Below, piece by piece: positions 42,575 to 51,382 of a stretch of 64,000 bases of DNA. Every line of letters starts with the position of its first letter. Positions within the stretch are counted from its first letter, which is position 1. Origin of the DNA: Metarhizobium sp964253915. GTDB taxonomy: Bacteria > Pseudomonadota > Alphaproteobacteria > Rhizobiales > Rhizobiaceae. A model generated the notes under the pieces. That model ran no database searches. It was not told the DNA's origin and worked only from the letters and a program-made list of their open reading frames with translations. A program made the translations under genes and the position numbers. The stretch lies in contig NZ_CAXUSG020000003.1 of the NCBI RefSeq assembly GCF_964253915.1, positions 397,164-461,163 of the forward strand. Direction: 5' to 3'.

Positions 42575-43198
42575 ATGATCCTTCCCGGTGGCGTGAAACA
42601 TTTTCCCGGTTTCCTCGACCGTGCGGCCCAGGAAAATCTGGTGGAGCGCATCCGCAGCGTGGTCGCCGCCGCTCCGCTTTATGTGCCCGTCATGCCGAAA
42701 ACCGGGCAGCCGATGTCGGTGCGCATGACGAATTGCGGCTTGCTCGGCTGGGTGACGGACAAGGAGAGGGGTTATCGGTACCAGCCGATGCATCCGGTGA
42801 CGAACGATCCATGGCCGCCGGTGCCGGAAGAATTGCTTGATCTCTGGGACGCGGTCGCCGAAACGCCGGTCCAACCGGAAGCCTGCCTCGTGAATTTCTA
42901 CAATGACGAAGCCAAGATGGGCCTGCACCAGGATCGTGACGAAAAGGATTTTAACGCGCCGGTGGTGTCGATTTCGCTCGGCAACAGCTGCCTGTTCCGC
43001 TTCGGTGGCTTGAACCGCAAGGACAAAACCCATTCCGTGAAATTGCAGAGCGGCGATGTCGTCGTACTCGGCGGCGAGGCACGGCTTTGTTTTCACGGCG
43101 TTGACCGCATTTACCCCGAAACCTCGACGCTGCTGAAGAATGGCGGACGGATCAACCTGACGCTGCGACGGGTAACGGTGCCTTCGGACTCCGGCTAA
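42575..43198 (+). CDS. alkB: AlkB-type Fe(II)/2-oxoglutarate dioxygenase
   Basis: A 207-residue DNA/RNA demethylase that oxidatively removes methyl groups such as 1-methyladenine and 3-methylcytosine. Iron ligands His118 and Asp120 (HQDRDEKD) and His174 (CFHGVDRI) are visible, and RINLTLRRV (about 192-200) provides the 2-oxoglutarate-binding arginines. ATG 42575 is used. Its stop overlaps the convergent coaA stop by 4 bases, which is unusual but clean. Confidence 0.92.
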   Translation: MILPGGVKHFPGFLDRAAQENLVERIRSVVAAAPLYVPVMPKTGQPMSVRMTNCGLLGWVTDKERGYRYQPMHPVTNDPWPPVPEELLDLWDAVAETPVQPEACLVNFYNDEAKMGLHQDRDEKDFNAPVVSISLGNSCLFRFGGLNRKDKTHSVKLQSGDVVVLGGEARLCFHGVDRIYPETSTLLKNGGRINLTLRRVTVPSDSG

Positions 43199-44190
43199 AG
43201 TTTGCGCAGGGCAACCGCTTCGATCAGGTGATTCATGCCCTTGCGCAGGATGAGATCGGCGCGCGGCCGCGTCGGCAGAATATTGCGGCGCAGGTTGCGC
43301 AGGTTGGTCTTGCTCCACAGGCCTTCGGCGATCTCAAGCGCCTCGCTTTCACCGATCGAGGCGTAGCGATGGAAGTAAGAGTTCGGATCGCGGAAGGCGG
43401 TCTGCCGCAGCCGCATGAAGCGGGTGATGTACCAGTCGTGGATATGATCCTCGTCAGCATCGATGTAGATCGAAAAATCGAAGAAATCCGAGACCATCGG
43501 TACGATCTTGCCGTCCGCCGGCAGGTCGCGCGATTGCAGCACGTTGATGCCTTCGAAGATCAGGATGTCTGGGCGGTCGATGACGGTGAATTCGTTGGGT
43601 AGCACGTCATAGGTCAGGTGCGAATAGCGCGGCGCCGGCACGTCCGGCCGGCCGGCCTTAATTGCGGAGAGGAAACGCAGGACCGCCGCCACATCGTAGC
43701 TTTCCGGAAAACCCTTGCGATCCATCATCCGCTTGCTCTGCAGCACGGCGTTGGGAAACAAAAAACCGTCCGTCGTCACCAGGTCGACCTTCGGGCTCGA
43801 AGGCCAGCGCGCCAGAAGCTCCTTCAGCACGCGGGCGGTGGTCGACTTGCCGACGGCAACCGAACCGGCGATGCCGATGACGAACGGCGTCTTCACCGCG
43901 CCCGAGAGGTTGAGAAAGCGGTTGCGCTGCTCGAACAGCAGTTGCGAGGATTCGACATGCGACGACAGGAGCCGCGACAGCGACAGGTAGATGCGCCGCA
44001 CTTCCTGCAGGTCGATCGGGTCGCCCAGCGAGCGTAGCCGGCTCACTTCGTCGGCGGTCAGCGTCAGCGGCGTATCGGCGCGGAACTGTGCCCATTCTTC
44101 GGACGAGAAGAAATGGTAGGGCGAAAAACCGTTGGGCTGGAAGTGGTCAAGGGTCTCAGGCACTGCGATTTCCTTGGAGATAGTCATCAT
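43195..44190 (-). CDS. coaA: Pantothenate kinase, type I
   Basis: A 331-residue CoaA that phosphorylates pantothenate, the first CoA step. P-loop GIAGSVAVGKST lies around residues 105-116; DGFLFPN and FEGINVLQ are conserved family blocks. ATG 44190 overlaps the hisE stop (ATGA), placing coaA at the end of the his transcript, an arrangement conserved in rhizobia. Paired with convergent alkB on the other side. Confidence 0.95.
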   Translation of the reverse strand: MMTISKEIAVPETLDHFQPNGFSPYHFFSSEEWAQFRADTPLTLTADEVSRLRSLGDPIDLQEVRRIYLSLSRLLSSHVESSQLLFEQRNRFLNLSGAVKTPFVIGIAGSVAVGKSTTARVLKELLARWPSSPKVDLVTTDGFLFPNAVLQSKRMMDRKGFPESYDVAAVLRFLSAIKAGRPDVPAPRYSHLTYDVLPNEFTVIDRPDILIFEGINVLQSRDLPADGKIVPMVSDFFDFSIYIDADEDHIHDWYITRFMRLRQTAFRDPNSYFHRYASIGESEALEIAEGLWSKTNLRNLRRNILPTRPRADLILRKGMNHLIEAVALRKL

Positions 44191-44510
44191 GCACCCTGCC
44201 GGCTGGCCTTTTCCTTGAGACCGGATTGCGACGTGCGCCGCTGCAATTCGGCAAGGACCTGTTCCAGCGGAATATCCGCGATCTTGAGCACGACCAAGAG
44301 ATGGTAGAGCAGGTCGGCCGCTTCATAGGTCAGGTTTTCACGGTCGTCGGCGATGGCGGCGATGACTGTTTCGATCGCCTCCTCGCCGAGTTTCTTGGCG
44401 GCCTTCGCCTGGCCGGCGGCGAAAAGCTTGGCCGTCCAGGATTCGTCCGGAGATGCTTTTGCCCGCTCGGCAACGATCGCTTCAAGATCGGAAAGGGAAA
44501 ATCCGCTCAT
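44187..44510 (-). CDS. hisE: Phosphoribosyl-ATP pyrophosphatase
   Basis: A 107-residue MazG-fold enzyme, second step of histidine synthesis (PRATP to PRAMP). Conserved EEAIETVIAA and EAADLLYHLLVVL hold the metal-binding acidic residues. It is separate from hisI, as in other rhizobia. It overlaps coaA by 4 nt and follows hisF by 10 nt. Confidence 0.95.
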   Translation of the reverse strand: MSGFSLSDLEAIVAERAKASPDESWTAKLFAAGQAKAAKKLGEEAIETVIAAIADDRENLTYEAADLLYHLLVVLKIADIPLEQVLAELQRRTSQSGLKEKASRQGA

Positions 44511-44520
44511 TCGCCTGCTT

Positions 44521-45297
44521 TCAGTCCAGTCGCATGGCTATGCCATGTTCCTGCATATATTGTTTTGCTTGACCAATGGTGAAGGTGCCGAAGTGGAAAA
44601 TAGATGCGGCCAGCACCGCCGTCGCATGTCCTTCGTTGACGCCGGCGACCAGGTCGTCCAGCGTCCCGACACCGCCGGACGCAATCACCGGGACGCGCAC
44701 CGAATCGGCGATGGCGCGGGTGAGGGCGATATCGTAGCCGCTCTTGGTGCCGTCGCGGTCCATGGAGGTGACCAAAAGTTCGCCGGCACCACGCTCGACC
44801 ATACGGCGGGCGAAATCCAGCGCGTCGATGCCGGTCGGCTGCCGGCCGCCATGGGTGAAGATTTCCCAGCGATCGGTTTCGCCCGCCGCCGATACCTTCT
44901 TGGCGTCGATCGAGACGACGATGCACTGGTTGCCGAACTTGTCGGCGGCCTCAGCGACAAAATCCGGGTTCTTCACCGCCGCCGAATTGATCGACACCTT
45001 GTCGGCGCCGCACAGCAAGAGCTTGCGGATATCGGCGGTGGTACGTACGCCGCCGCCGACGGTGAGCGGCATGAAGCAGTGGTCGGCGGTGCGCGAAACC
45101 ACGTCGAAGATGGTGTCGCGATTGTCCGAGGAGGCGGTGATGTCGAGGAAGCATAGCTCGTCGGCACCGGCCGCATCATAGGCCTTCGCCGCCTCGACCG
45201 GATCGCCGGCATCGATGAGATCGACGAAGTTGACGCCCTTGACGACACGGCCGTCCTTGACGTCGAGACAAGGGATTACGCGGGCTTTGAGGGTCAT
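44521..45297 (-). CDS. hisF: Imidazole glycerol phosphate synthase, cyclase subunit
   Basis: A 258-residue TIM barrel that, with HisH glutaminase, makes imidazole glycerol phosphate and AICAR. N-terminal VIPCLDVKDGRVVKG has the catalytic Asp12, and the phosphate-binding loop GGV at the second half is present. ATG 45297 overlaps the hisA stop (ATGA). Confidence 0.97.
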   Translation of the reverse strand: MTLKARVIPCLDVKDGRVVKGVNFVDLIDAGDPVEAAKAYDAAGADELCFLDITASSDNRDTIFDVVSRTADHCFMPLTVGGGVRTTADIRKLLLCGADKVSINSAAVKNPDFVAEAADKFGNQCIVVSIDAKKVSAAGETDRWEIFTHGGRQPTGIDALDFARRMVERGAGELLVTSMDRDGTKSGYDIALTRAIADSVRVPVIASGGVGTLDDLVAGVNEGHATAVLAASIFHFGTFTIGQAKQYMQEHGIAMRLD

Positions 45298-46046
45298 GGC
45301 TTGTCCTTTTCAGCCTGCCGGGCAGCCTTGATCAGCGCCAGTGCCTCTGTCGGATCGATGCGGCCGTCGTAGAGCGCCCGGCCGGTGATCGCGCCTTCCA
45401 GCTTGGCGGCATCGGGCTCCAGCATGCGGCGGATGTCGTCGAGCGAGGCAAGGCCGCCGGAGGCGATGACGGGAATGGAAACGGCATCGGCCAGTTCCAG
45501 CGTCGAAGCCCAGTTGATGCCGGTCAGGATGCCGTCGCGGTCGATATCGGTGTAGACGATGGCGGCCACACCGGCGCCCTCGAATTTTTTCGCAAGCTCG
45601 ATGACGCCGAGTTCGGAGGCTTCCGCCCAGCCTTCCACGGCCACCTTGCCGCCCTTGGCGTCGATGCCGACGGCGATCTGGCCGGGGAATTCCTTGCAGG
45701 CCTCGATCACCAGCGCCGGATCACGCACGGCAACGGTGCCGAGGATGACGCGGGCGAGACCACGGGTCAGCCAGGCCTCGATATGGCCGAGCGAACGGAT
45801 ACCGCCGCCGAGCTGCACCGGATTGTCGGTTGCTTTCAGGATGGCATCGACGGCCTCGCCGTTCACCGTATGGCCGGCAAAGGCGCCGTTGAGGTCAACG
45901 ACATGCAACCATTCGAACCCCTGGTCTTCAAAGGTTTTCGCCTGGGCGGCGGGATCGGTGTTGTAGACGGTCGCCTGATCCATGTCGCCGAGCTTGAGGC
46001 GCACGCACTGGCCGTCTTTCAGGTCGATGGCGGGAAAAAGGATCAT
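45294..46046 (-). CDS. hisA: ProFAR isomerase
   Basis: A 250-residue TIM-barrel isomerase of ProFAR to PRFAR. Catalytic Asp8 in PAIDLKDG and the second Asp in the TDIDRDG segment are present. A homologue of HisF by ancient duplication. 29 nt separate it from hisH upstream. Confidence 0.97.
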   Translation of the reverse strand: MILFPAIDLKDGQCVRLKLGDMDQATVYNTDPAAQAKTFEDQGFEWLHVVDLNGAFAGHTVNGEAVDAILKATDNPVQLGGGIRSLGHIEAWLTRGLARVILGTVAVRDPALVIEACKEFPGQIAVGIDAKGGKVAVEGWAEASELGVIELAKKFEGAGVAAIVYTDIDRDGILTGINWASTLELADAVSIPVIASGGLASLDDIRRMLEPDAAKLEGAITGRALYDGRIDPTEALALIKAARQAEKDKP

Positions 46047-46075
46047 CGCGAAATTCCGATCTGTTGGGGCATGGC

Positions 46076-46726
46076 TCAGGGCTTCCAGCGCAGGAAGTTG
46101 GCGATCAGCTTGAGGCCGAGCGTCTGGCTCTTTTCCGGGTGGAATTGCGACCCTGCCTTGTTGTCGCGGCCGACGAAGGCGGTCATGGCACCGCCGTAAT
46201 CGGCAGTGGCGATGACGTCTTCCGGGTTTTCCGCCGCCAAGTGGTAGGAATGGACAAAATAGGCGTGCAACCCGTCCGGTCCGGTCGGGATGCCGTCGAA
46301 CAGCGGATGCGGCCGGTTGAGATCAAGCGTATTCCAGCCGATCTGCGGGATTTTCAGCGAGGCATCGGCGGGCGTCATCTCGACGACATCGCCGGGAATC
46401 CAGCCGAAACCCTTGGTGATCGTCTTTTCAAGCCCGCGCGACGACATCAGCTGCATGCCGACGCAGATGCCGAGGAACGGTCGGGCCTTGGCCTCGACTG
46501 CCTCCAGCAGTGCTTCGCTCATGCCGGATACGGCGTCGAGGCCGTGGCGACAGTCGGCATAAGCTCCGACCCCCGGCAGCACGACGCGATCGGCCAGCGC
46601 CACATGCTCCGGCTTGTCGGTCAGGTCGATATGCGCATCGATGCCGGCTTCGCGGGCGGCGCGTTCAAAGGCTTTTGTCGCCGAACGCAGGTTTCCGGAT
46701 CCGTAATCGATAATCGCGACGCGCAT
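46076..46726 (-). CDS. hisH: Imidazole glycerol phosphate synthase, glutaminase subunit
   Basis: A 216-residue class I glutamine amidotransferase. The triad Cys88 (GICVGMQ), His196 and Glu198 (FHPEKS) is intact. It supplies ammonia to HisF. ATG 46726 shares one base with the DUF2628 stop (TGATG). Confidence 0.97.
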   Translation of the reverse strand: MRVAIIDYGSGNLRSATKAFERAAREAGIDAHIDLTDKPEHVALADRVVLPGVGAYADCRHGLDAVSGMSEALLEAVEAKARPFLGICVGMQLMSSRGLEKTITKGFGWIPGDVVEMTPADASLKIPQIGWNTLDLNRPHPLFDGIPTGPDGLHAYFVHSYHLAAENPEDVIATADYGGAMTAFVGRDNKAGSQFHPEKSQTLGLKLIANFLRWKP

Positions 46727-47211
46727 CAGCGTCCTCCATCATAGTCAAAAAGGCCGAATGTGGCGCCGCCCGCGGTGCGGGAAGCGGAGGCTTGCCGGGT
46801 TTTGGACCAATCCGCGGCAACGCTGCGAACGGTGTTTTCGCTTTCAGGCAAGCTGCCGAAATAGATCTCTTCCGCTTCGCCGAGCGTTTCGGCAACGACG
46901 ATATCGTCGAGAACCCAGCCCCTGCGCTGCAGGAGCATCGACTGGATATGCACGCCTTCCAGCGCCGTCAGCAACGAAACGGCAAAAAACACGGCCGCGA
47001 CGACCGGCGCCAATTCGTCCTGCACCATCAGCATCAGCGCGGCGATCTGGATGACGAGAACCGCAAGCCCGAGCACCCAGGCGCGTTGGGTAAACAGCCA
47101 GATTGCCGGCAGCACAAAACCGAAGAATGAAAATCCGTCGCGCAGGAAACGGGTGCCGGCATGATCGGCGAAAGGACCGCCGGGCGGTATCAGAACCAGA
47201 AAACTTGCCAT
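46726..47211 (-). CDS. DUF2628 membrane protein inside the his operon
   Basis: A 161-residue membrane protein of unknown function with about three hydrophobic helices in the first 90 residues and a soluble C-terminal part ending in FGLFDYDGGR. It has no link to histidine chemistry that I can see, yet it is stitched between hisB and hisH with a 22-nt gap on one side and a one-base overlap on the other. ATG 47211 has AAAGG about 11 nt upstream; the frame is open to 47340 without conservation. It is conserved in this position in rhizobia. Confidence 0.82.
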   Translation of the reverse strand: MASFLVLIPPGGPFADHAGTRFLRDGFSFFGFVLPAIWLFTQRAWVLGLAVLVIQIAALMLMVQDELAPVVAAVFFAVSLLTALEGVHIQSMLLQRRGWVLDDIVVAETLGEAEEIYFGSLPESENTVRSVAADWSKTRQASASRTAGGATFGLFDYDGGR

Positions 47212-47233
47212 GAACAGTCCGGCCTTTCGGCTA

Positions 47234-47839
47234 TCAGACCAGCGTGCCCTTGGTCGAGGGAACACGGCCGGCCTGGCGTGGATCGATTTCCGTTGCCGTG
47301 CGCAGAACGCGGGCGACGGCCTTGAAGCAGGTTTCGGCAATATGATGGTTGTTGGCGCCGTAATGGTTCATGACATGCAGGGTGATGCCGGCATGCTGGG
47401 CCAGCGCCTGGAAGAATTCCCGCACCAGCTCGGTATCGAAGCGACCGATTTTTGGCGCGCTGAAATTGACGTTCCAGACGAGGAAGGGACGGCCGGAAAG
47501 ATCGACGCCGGCTTTCGTCATCGTCTCGTCCATCACGAGGTCGAGCGAGGCGTAGCGGGTGATGCCGCGGCGGTCGCCGAGCGCCTTGGCAATGGCCTGG
47601 CCGATGGCGATGCCGGTATCCTCGACGGTGTGGTGATCGTCGACTTCAAGGTCACCCTTGGTCTCGATCTCCATGTCGATGAGCGAATGGCGGCAGAGCT
47701 GGTCGAGCATATGGTCGAAGAAGCCGACGCCGGTCGAGATCTTGGCCGTGCCGGTGCCGTCGATGTTGACGGACACGGAAACCGAGGTCTCGTTGGTCTT
47801 GCGGGAAATGCTGGCGGTGCGGCTCAACGTCTCGGCCAT
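47234..47839 (-). CDS. hisB: Imidazoleglycerol-phosphate dehydratase
   Basis: A 201-residue monofunctional HisB; the phosphatase half of the E. coli enzyme is absent. Manganese-binding clusters VDDHHTVEDTGIA and NNHHIAETCFKA are intact. ATG 47839 has GGAG 6 nt upstream; the frame is open to 47920. First gene of the his unit here, divergent from hslV with a 211-nt intergenic region. Confidence 0.97.
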   Translation of the reverse strand: MAETLSRTASISRKTNETSVSVSVNIDGTGTAKISTGVGFFDHMLDQLCRHSLIDMEIETKGDLEVDDHHTVEDTGIAIGQAIAKALGDRRGITRYASLDLVMDETMTKAGVDLSGRPFLVWNVNFSAPKIGRFDTELVREFFQALAQHAGITLHVMNHYGANNHHIAETCFKAVARVLRTATEIDPRQAGRVPSTKGTLV

Positions 47840-48050
47840 GGCAGGCTCCATCGGGTATGATCGCCGCTCCTTATCAGGCGACGGCTGAAGAATCCAGCAG
47901 CCGGCGAAGGAAAAGGCCAATCCCCATAGATGGGAAAAGCTGCTGACGTGTTCAACGGATTGTAATCGCGCCGCAGCCGCTTACATAGGCTCTCAAGCGC
48001 CGGGAAAACGGCGGAAACGAAAGCCGGAAGGACCGGCCAATGGGTGTTTG

Positions 48051-48575
48051 ATGACAACGATTCTGACAGTCCGCAAGGGCGGCAAGGTGGTGATGGCCGG
48101 TGATGGCCAGGTGAGCCTTGGACAAACGGTAATGAAGGGTAATGCCCGCAAGGTGCGGCGCATCGGCAAGGGCGACGTGATCGCCGGTTTCGCCGGCGCG
48201 ACCGCCGATGCCTTTACGCTTCTGGAGCGCCTCGAAAAGAAGCTCGACCAGTATCCCGGCCAGCTGATGCGCGCCGCCGTCGAGCTTGCCAAGGACTGGC
48301 GCACCGACAAATATCTGCGCAATCTCGAAGCCATGATGCTGGTCGCCGACAAGTCGATCACGCTGGCGATCACCGGTAACGGCGACGTGCTTGAGCCGGA
48401 ACATGGGGTCATGGCGATCGGTTCGGGCGGCAATTATGCGCTCGCCGCCGGGCGCGCCCTGATCGACACCGACAAGACGGCCGAAGAAATCGTCCGCCGC
48501 GCGCTCGATATCGCCGCCGATATCTGCGTCTATACAAATCACAATCTGGTGGTCGAAACGCTCGACACCGAATAA
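48051..48575 (+). CDS. hslV: ATP-dependent protease HslV (ClpQ) peptidase subunit
   Basis: A 174-residue proteasome-like peptidase that forms a double hexamer capped by HslU. After Met removal the catalytic Thr1 leads TTILTVRKGGKVVMAGDG, with the catalytic Lys in the same block. ATG 48051 is used; a TTG at 48048 is also in frame. The ribosome site is weak (GGAAGGA lies 20 nt upstream). 52 nt to hslU. Confidence 0.95.
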   Translation: MTTILTVRKGGKVVMAGDGQVSLGQTVMKGNARKVRRIGKGDVIAGFAGATADAFTLLERLEKKLDQYPGQLMRAAVELAKDWRTDKYLRNLEAMMLVADKSITLAITGNGDVLEPEHGVMAIGSGGNYALAAGRALIDTDKTAEEIVRRALDIAADICVYTNHNLVVETLDTE

Positions 48576-48627
48576 CGCATTTCTTGCAAAGCGATTGCCG
48601 CTTCAGGGATCGCTGGAGATAACGCTT

Positions 48628-49935
48628 ATGACAACATTTTCCCCCCGCGAGATCGTCTCCGAGCTCGACCGCTACATTATCGGCCAGCACGAGGCCAAGC
48701 GCGCAGTGGCGATTGCGCTGCGCAACCGCTGGCGCCGCCAGCAGCTCGATGCCGACCTGCGCGACGAAGTCATGCCGAAGAACATTTTGATGATCGGCCC
48801 GACCGGCGTCGGCAAGACGGAAATTTCCCGTCGCCTGGCAAAACTTGCAGGTGCGCCCTTCATCAAGGTCGAAGCGACGAAGTTTACCGAAGTCGGTTAT
48901 GTCGGCCGCGACGTCGAGCAGATCATTCGTGACCTCGTCGAGATCGGCATCGGTCTGGTGCGCGACAAGAAGCGCGCCGACGTGCAGGCCAAGGCGCATA
49001 TGAGCGCCGAAGAGCGTGTGCTCGATGCCCTGGTTGGCAGCACCGCCTCGCCGGCGACCCGCGACAGTTTCCGCAAGAAGCTGCGCGACGGCCAGCTGGA
49101 CGACAAGGAAATCGAGATCGAGGTCGCCGATGCCGGCTCCGGCATGCCCGGCTTCGAGATCCCCGGCATGCCCGGCGCCAATATCGGCGTGCTCAACCTG
49201 TCGGAAATGTTCGGCAAGGCCATGGGCGGTCGCAGCAAGAAGGTCAAGACCACGGTCAAGGAAAGCTACAAGGAGCTGATCCGCGACGAGTCCGACAAGC
49301 TGATCGACAATGAGGCGATCCAGCGCGAGGCGGTTCGTTCGGTCGAAAACGACGGCATCGTCTTCCTCGACGAAATCGACAAGATCGCCGCCCGCGACGG
49401 TGGCATGGGTGCGGGCGTTTCCCGCGAAGGCGTGCAGCGCGACCTTCTGCCGCTGGTGGAAGGCACGACGGTCTCGACCAAATATGGACCGGTCAAGACC
49501 GATCACATCCTGTTTATCGCCTCCGGTGCCTTCCATGTCGCCAAGCCGTCGGATCTCCTGCCGGAATTGCAGGGCCGCCTGCCGATCCGCGTCGAGCTGA
49601 AGCCTTTGACCAAGGAAGACTTCCGCCGCATCCTGACGGAAACCGAAGCGAGCCTGATCCGCCAGTACATCGCCCTGATGGCGACGGAAGACCTGTCGCT
49701 CGATTTCACCGAGGATGCCATCGACGCGCTTGCCGATGTCGCCGTGCATCTCAACAGCTCGGTGGAAAATATCGGCGCCCGCCGCCTGCAGACCGTCATG
49801 GAGCGTGTGCTCGACGAAATCTCCTTCACCGCACCCGACCAGGGCGGCCAGAAGGTGCTGATCGATCAAGACTACGTGCGCGAACATGTCGGCGATCTCG
49901 CCCGCAACACCGATCTGTCGCGGTTCATCCTGTAA
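48628..49935 (+). CDS. hslU: ATP-dependent protease HslU (ClpY) ATPase subunit
   Basis: A 435-residue AAA+ unfoldase. Walker A GPTGVGKTE at 57-65, Walker B IVFLDEID, a substrate-binding I domain from about 110 to 240, and a C-terminal SRFIL tail that inserts in HslV to activate it. ATG 48628 has GGAG upstream; the frame is open from 48595. It works in the cytosol on misfolded and regulatory proteins. A palindromic repeat follows. Confidence 0.97.
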   Translation: MTTFSPREIVSELDRYIIGQHEAKRAVAIALRNRWRRQQLDADLRDEVMPKNILMIGPTGVGKTEISRRLAKLAGAPFIKVEATKFTEVGYVGRDVEQIIRDLVEIGIGLVRDKKRADVQAKAHMSAEERVLDALVGSTASPATRDSFRKKLRDGQLDDKEIEIEVADAGSGMPGFEIPGMPGANIGVLNLSEMFGKAMGGRSKKVKTTVKESYKELIRDESDKLIDNEAIQREAVRSVENDGIVFLDEIDKIAARDGGMGAGVSREGVQRDLLPLVEGTTVSTKYGPVKTDHILFIASGAFHVAKPSDLLPELQGRLPIRVELKPLTKEDFRRILTETEASLIRQYIALMATEDLSLDFTEDAIDALADVAVHLNSSVENIGARRLQTVMERVLDEISFTAPDQGGQKVLIDQDYVREHVGDLARNTDLSRFIL

Positions 49936-49943
49936 GGGGCGGG

Positions 49944-50085
49944 CGCTGCCCCTCATCCGCCTGCCGGCACCTTCTCCCCGCGTGCGGGGAGAAGGGGATA
50001 TGCCGCACCGTTTTCCTTCATCTCGACGTCGAGCGGGGCAAGTCCCCTCTCCCCGCAAGCGGGGAGAGGGTTAGGGTGAGGGGCA
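49944..50085. repeat. RIME-like intergenic palindromic repeat
   Basis: Two near-perfect palindromes, CCTTCTCCCCGC-GT-GCGGGGAGAAGG (49970-49995) and CCCTCTCCCCGC-AA-GCGGGGAGAGGG (50045-50070), are separated by 49 nt, with outer ends GCCCCTCATCC and GGTGAGGGGCA also inverted. This layout, two large palindromes in a roughly 110-140 bp mosaic, matches the Rhizobium-specific intergenic mosaic elements. It could end hslU transcription or stabilise RNA, and probably moves as a small non-coding element. Confidence 0.8.
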
Positions 50086-50277
50086 ACTCCGACCGACAGC
50101 CCCAACCGATATTCGCCACGACACGCCTTCATATCTGCGTGAATCACGCTCAGCGTGCGAAACAACACTCGACAGCGCGCCCTTATCTTCTTATGGAAGG
50201 GCTCGTTTTCGGGGATTTTTCGCCGGGAGCATCATTCGGCCAAGATTGTCCAGCATGGAGCGGCCGAAAATGATCCG

Positions 50278-51249
50278 ATGGATTCGCGTGAGGATTGGCT
50301 GATCGTGCGGCGCTTCGTCATCTCTTTCATCATTGCCCTGACCTGTCTGGTACCGACGCTGGCGTTGGCGCGCAATGTCGTCGTCGTACCGCCCGGCAAC
50401 CGCCACGCCGAACAGCCGGCGATCCCCGGCGCTTCCGTCCGCCGCACCAAGGCCGGCAAGACCAGCTTCGACCAGAAATACGAAAAGATCCGCGACCTGC
50501 TCGCTTCCGACCGCAAGCTGATGTCGAAGATCAAATCGACCGCATCGGCCTATGGCATCGATCCGATCCATATCGTCGGGGCGCTGGTCGGCGAACATAC
50601 CTATAATGTCGATGCTTACGACCGGCTGCAGTCCTACTACGTCAAGGCGGCGTCTTATGCCGGCAACAGCTTCCGTTTCGCCTACGAAGACGAATCGATC
50701 GCCGATTTTGTGGCGCGGCCGGAGTTTTCGCAGTGTGGTGGCGATTCCTACAAGCTGTGGAGCTGCCGCGAAGCCGTGTGGGAAAAGAGTTTTCGCGGAC
50801 GTTCGGTCGGCGGCAAGTCGTTTCCCAACAATCGTTTCAGTGCGGTTTTCTTCCAGCCCTTTTATGCCGGCCAGACATTTGGCCTCGGCCAGGTCAATCC
50901 GCTGACGGCGCTGATGCTGTCGGACATGGTGTCGCGCGCTTCCGGGCTTGAGAAGCTGGATGCCAACGATGCGGCGGCGGTCTACAAGGCGATCATGGAT
51001 CCCGACATGTCGCTCGCCTTCACCGCGGCGGCGATCCGCCGGTCGATCGACGATTACCGCTCGGTTGCCGGCATGGACATTTCAAAGAATCCCGGCCTGA
51101 CCGCAACGCTTTATAATGTCGGCGGCTCGCTTTCCCGTGCCCGGGCGCTGGCGGCGAAGAATGGCGGCGAAGGCAGCGTCTGGCCGGAAGAGAATTATTA
51201 CGGCTGGCTGATCAACGACAAGCTGGACGAACTGCAGGCCCTGCTCTGA
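50278..51249 (+). CDS. DUF1402 secreted protein with lytic-transglycosylase-like motifs
   Basis: A 323-residue exported protein. A hydrophobic signal segment (FVISFIIALTCLVPTLALA, about 13-31) suggests periplasmic export. DUF1402 has no assigned function. I see a motif order like SLT-family lytic transglycosylases: a candidate catalytic Glu106 in GALVGEHTYN, then GLGQVNPLTA at 202-211 (compare GLMQIMP) and TLYNVGG at 277-283 (compare AYNAG). Start: ATG 50278 has poor upstream sequence; GTG 50305 with AGGAT upstream gives a tidier signal peptide. It is preceded by the RIME-like repeat. Confidence 0.75.
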   Translation: MDSREDWLIVRRFVISFIIALTCLVPTLALARNVVVVPPGNRHAEQPAIPGASVRRTKAGKTSFDQKYEKIRDLLASDRKLMSKIKSTASAYGIDPIHIVGALVGEHTYNVDAYDRLQSYYVKAASYAGNSFRFAYEDESIADFVARPEFSQCGGDSYKLWSCREAVWEKSFRGRSVGGKSFPNNRFSAVFFQPFYAGQTFGLGQVNPLTALMLSDMVSRASGLEKLDANDAAAVYKAIMDPDMSLAFTAAAIRRSIDDYRSVAGMDISKNPGLTATLYNVGGSLSRARALAAKNGGEGSVWPEENYYGWLINDKLDELQALL

Positions 51250-51382
51250 CGATCGAAGCATCGGCGGCAAATGTCCGCTTTTTTGCCGGAATGTGCGTGC
51301 TCTCTGTTTGAAGCGATTGCGGGTGCAAAACGCGTCCCGCGATTTGCACCCATTGCCCCGTCATCACGGAAAGGCGGATCCC

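Noticed and set aside
49970..50070. A short CRISPR-like repeat array
   Set aside because: Only two palindromes, differing in sequence and each self-complementary across its whole length, with no spacer series; it fits a RIME-type element.
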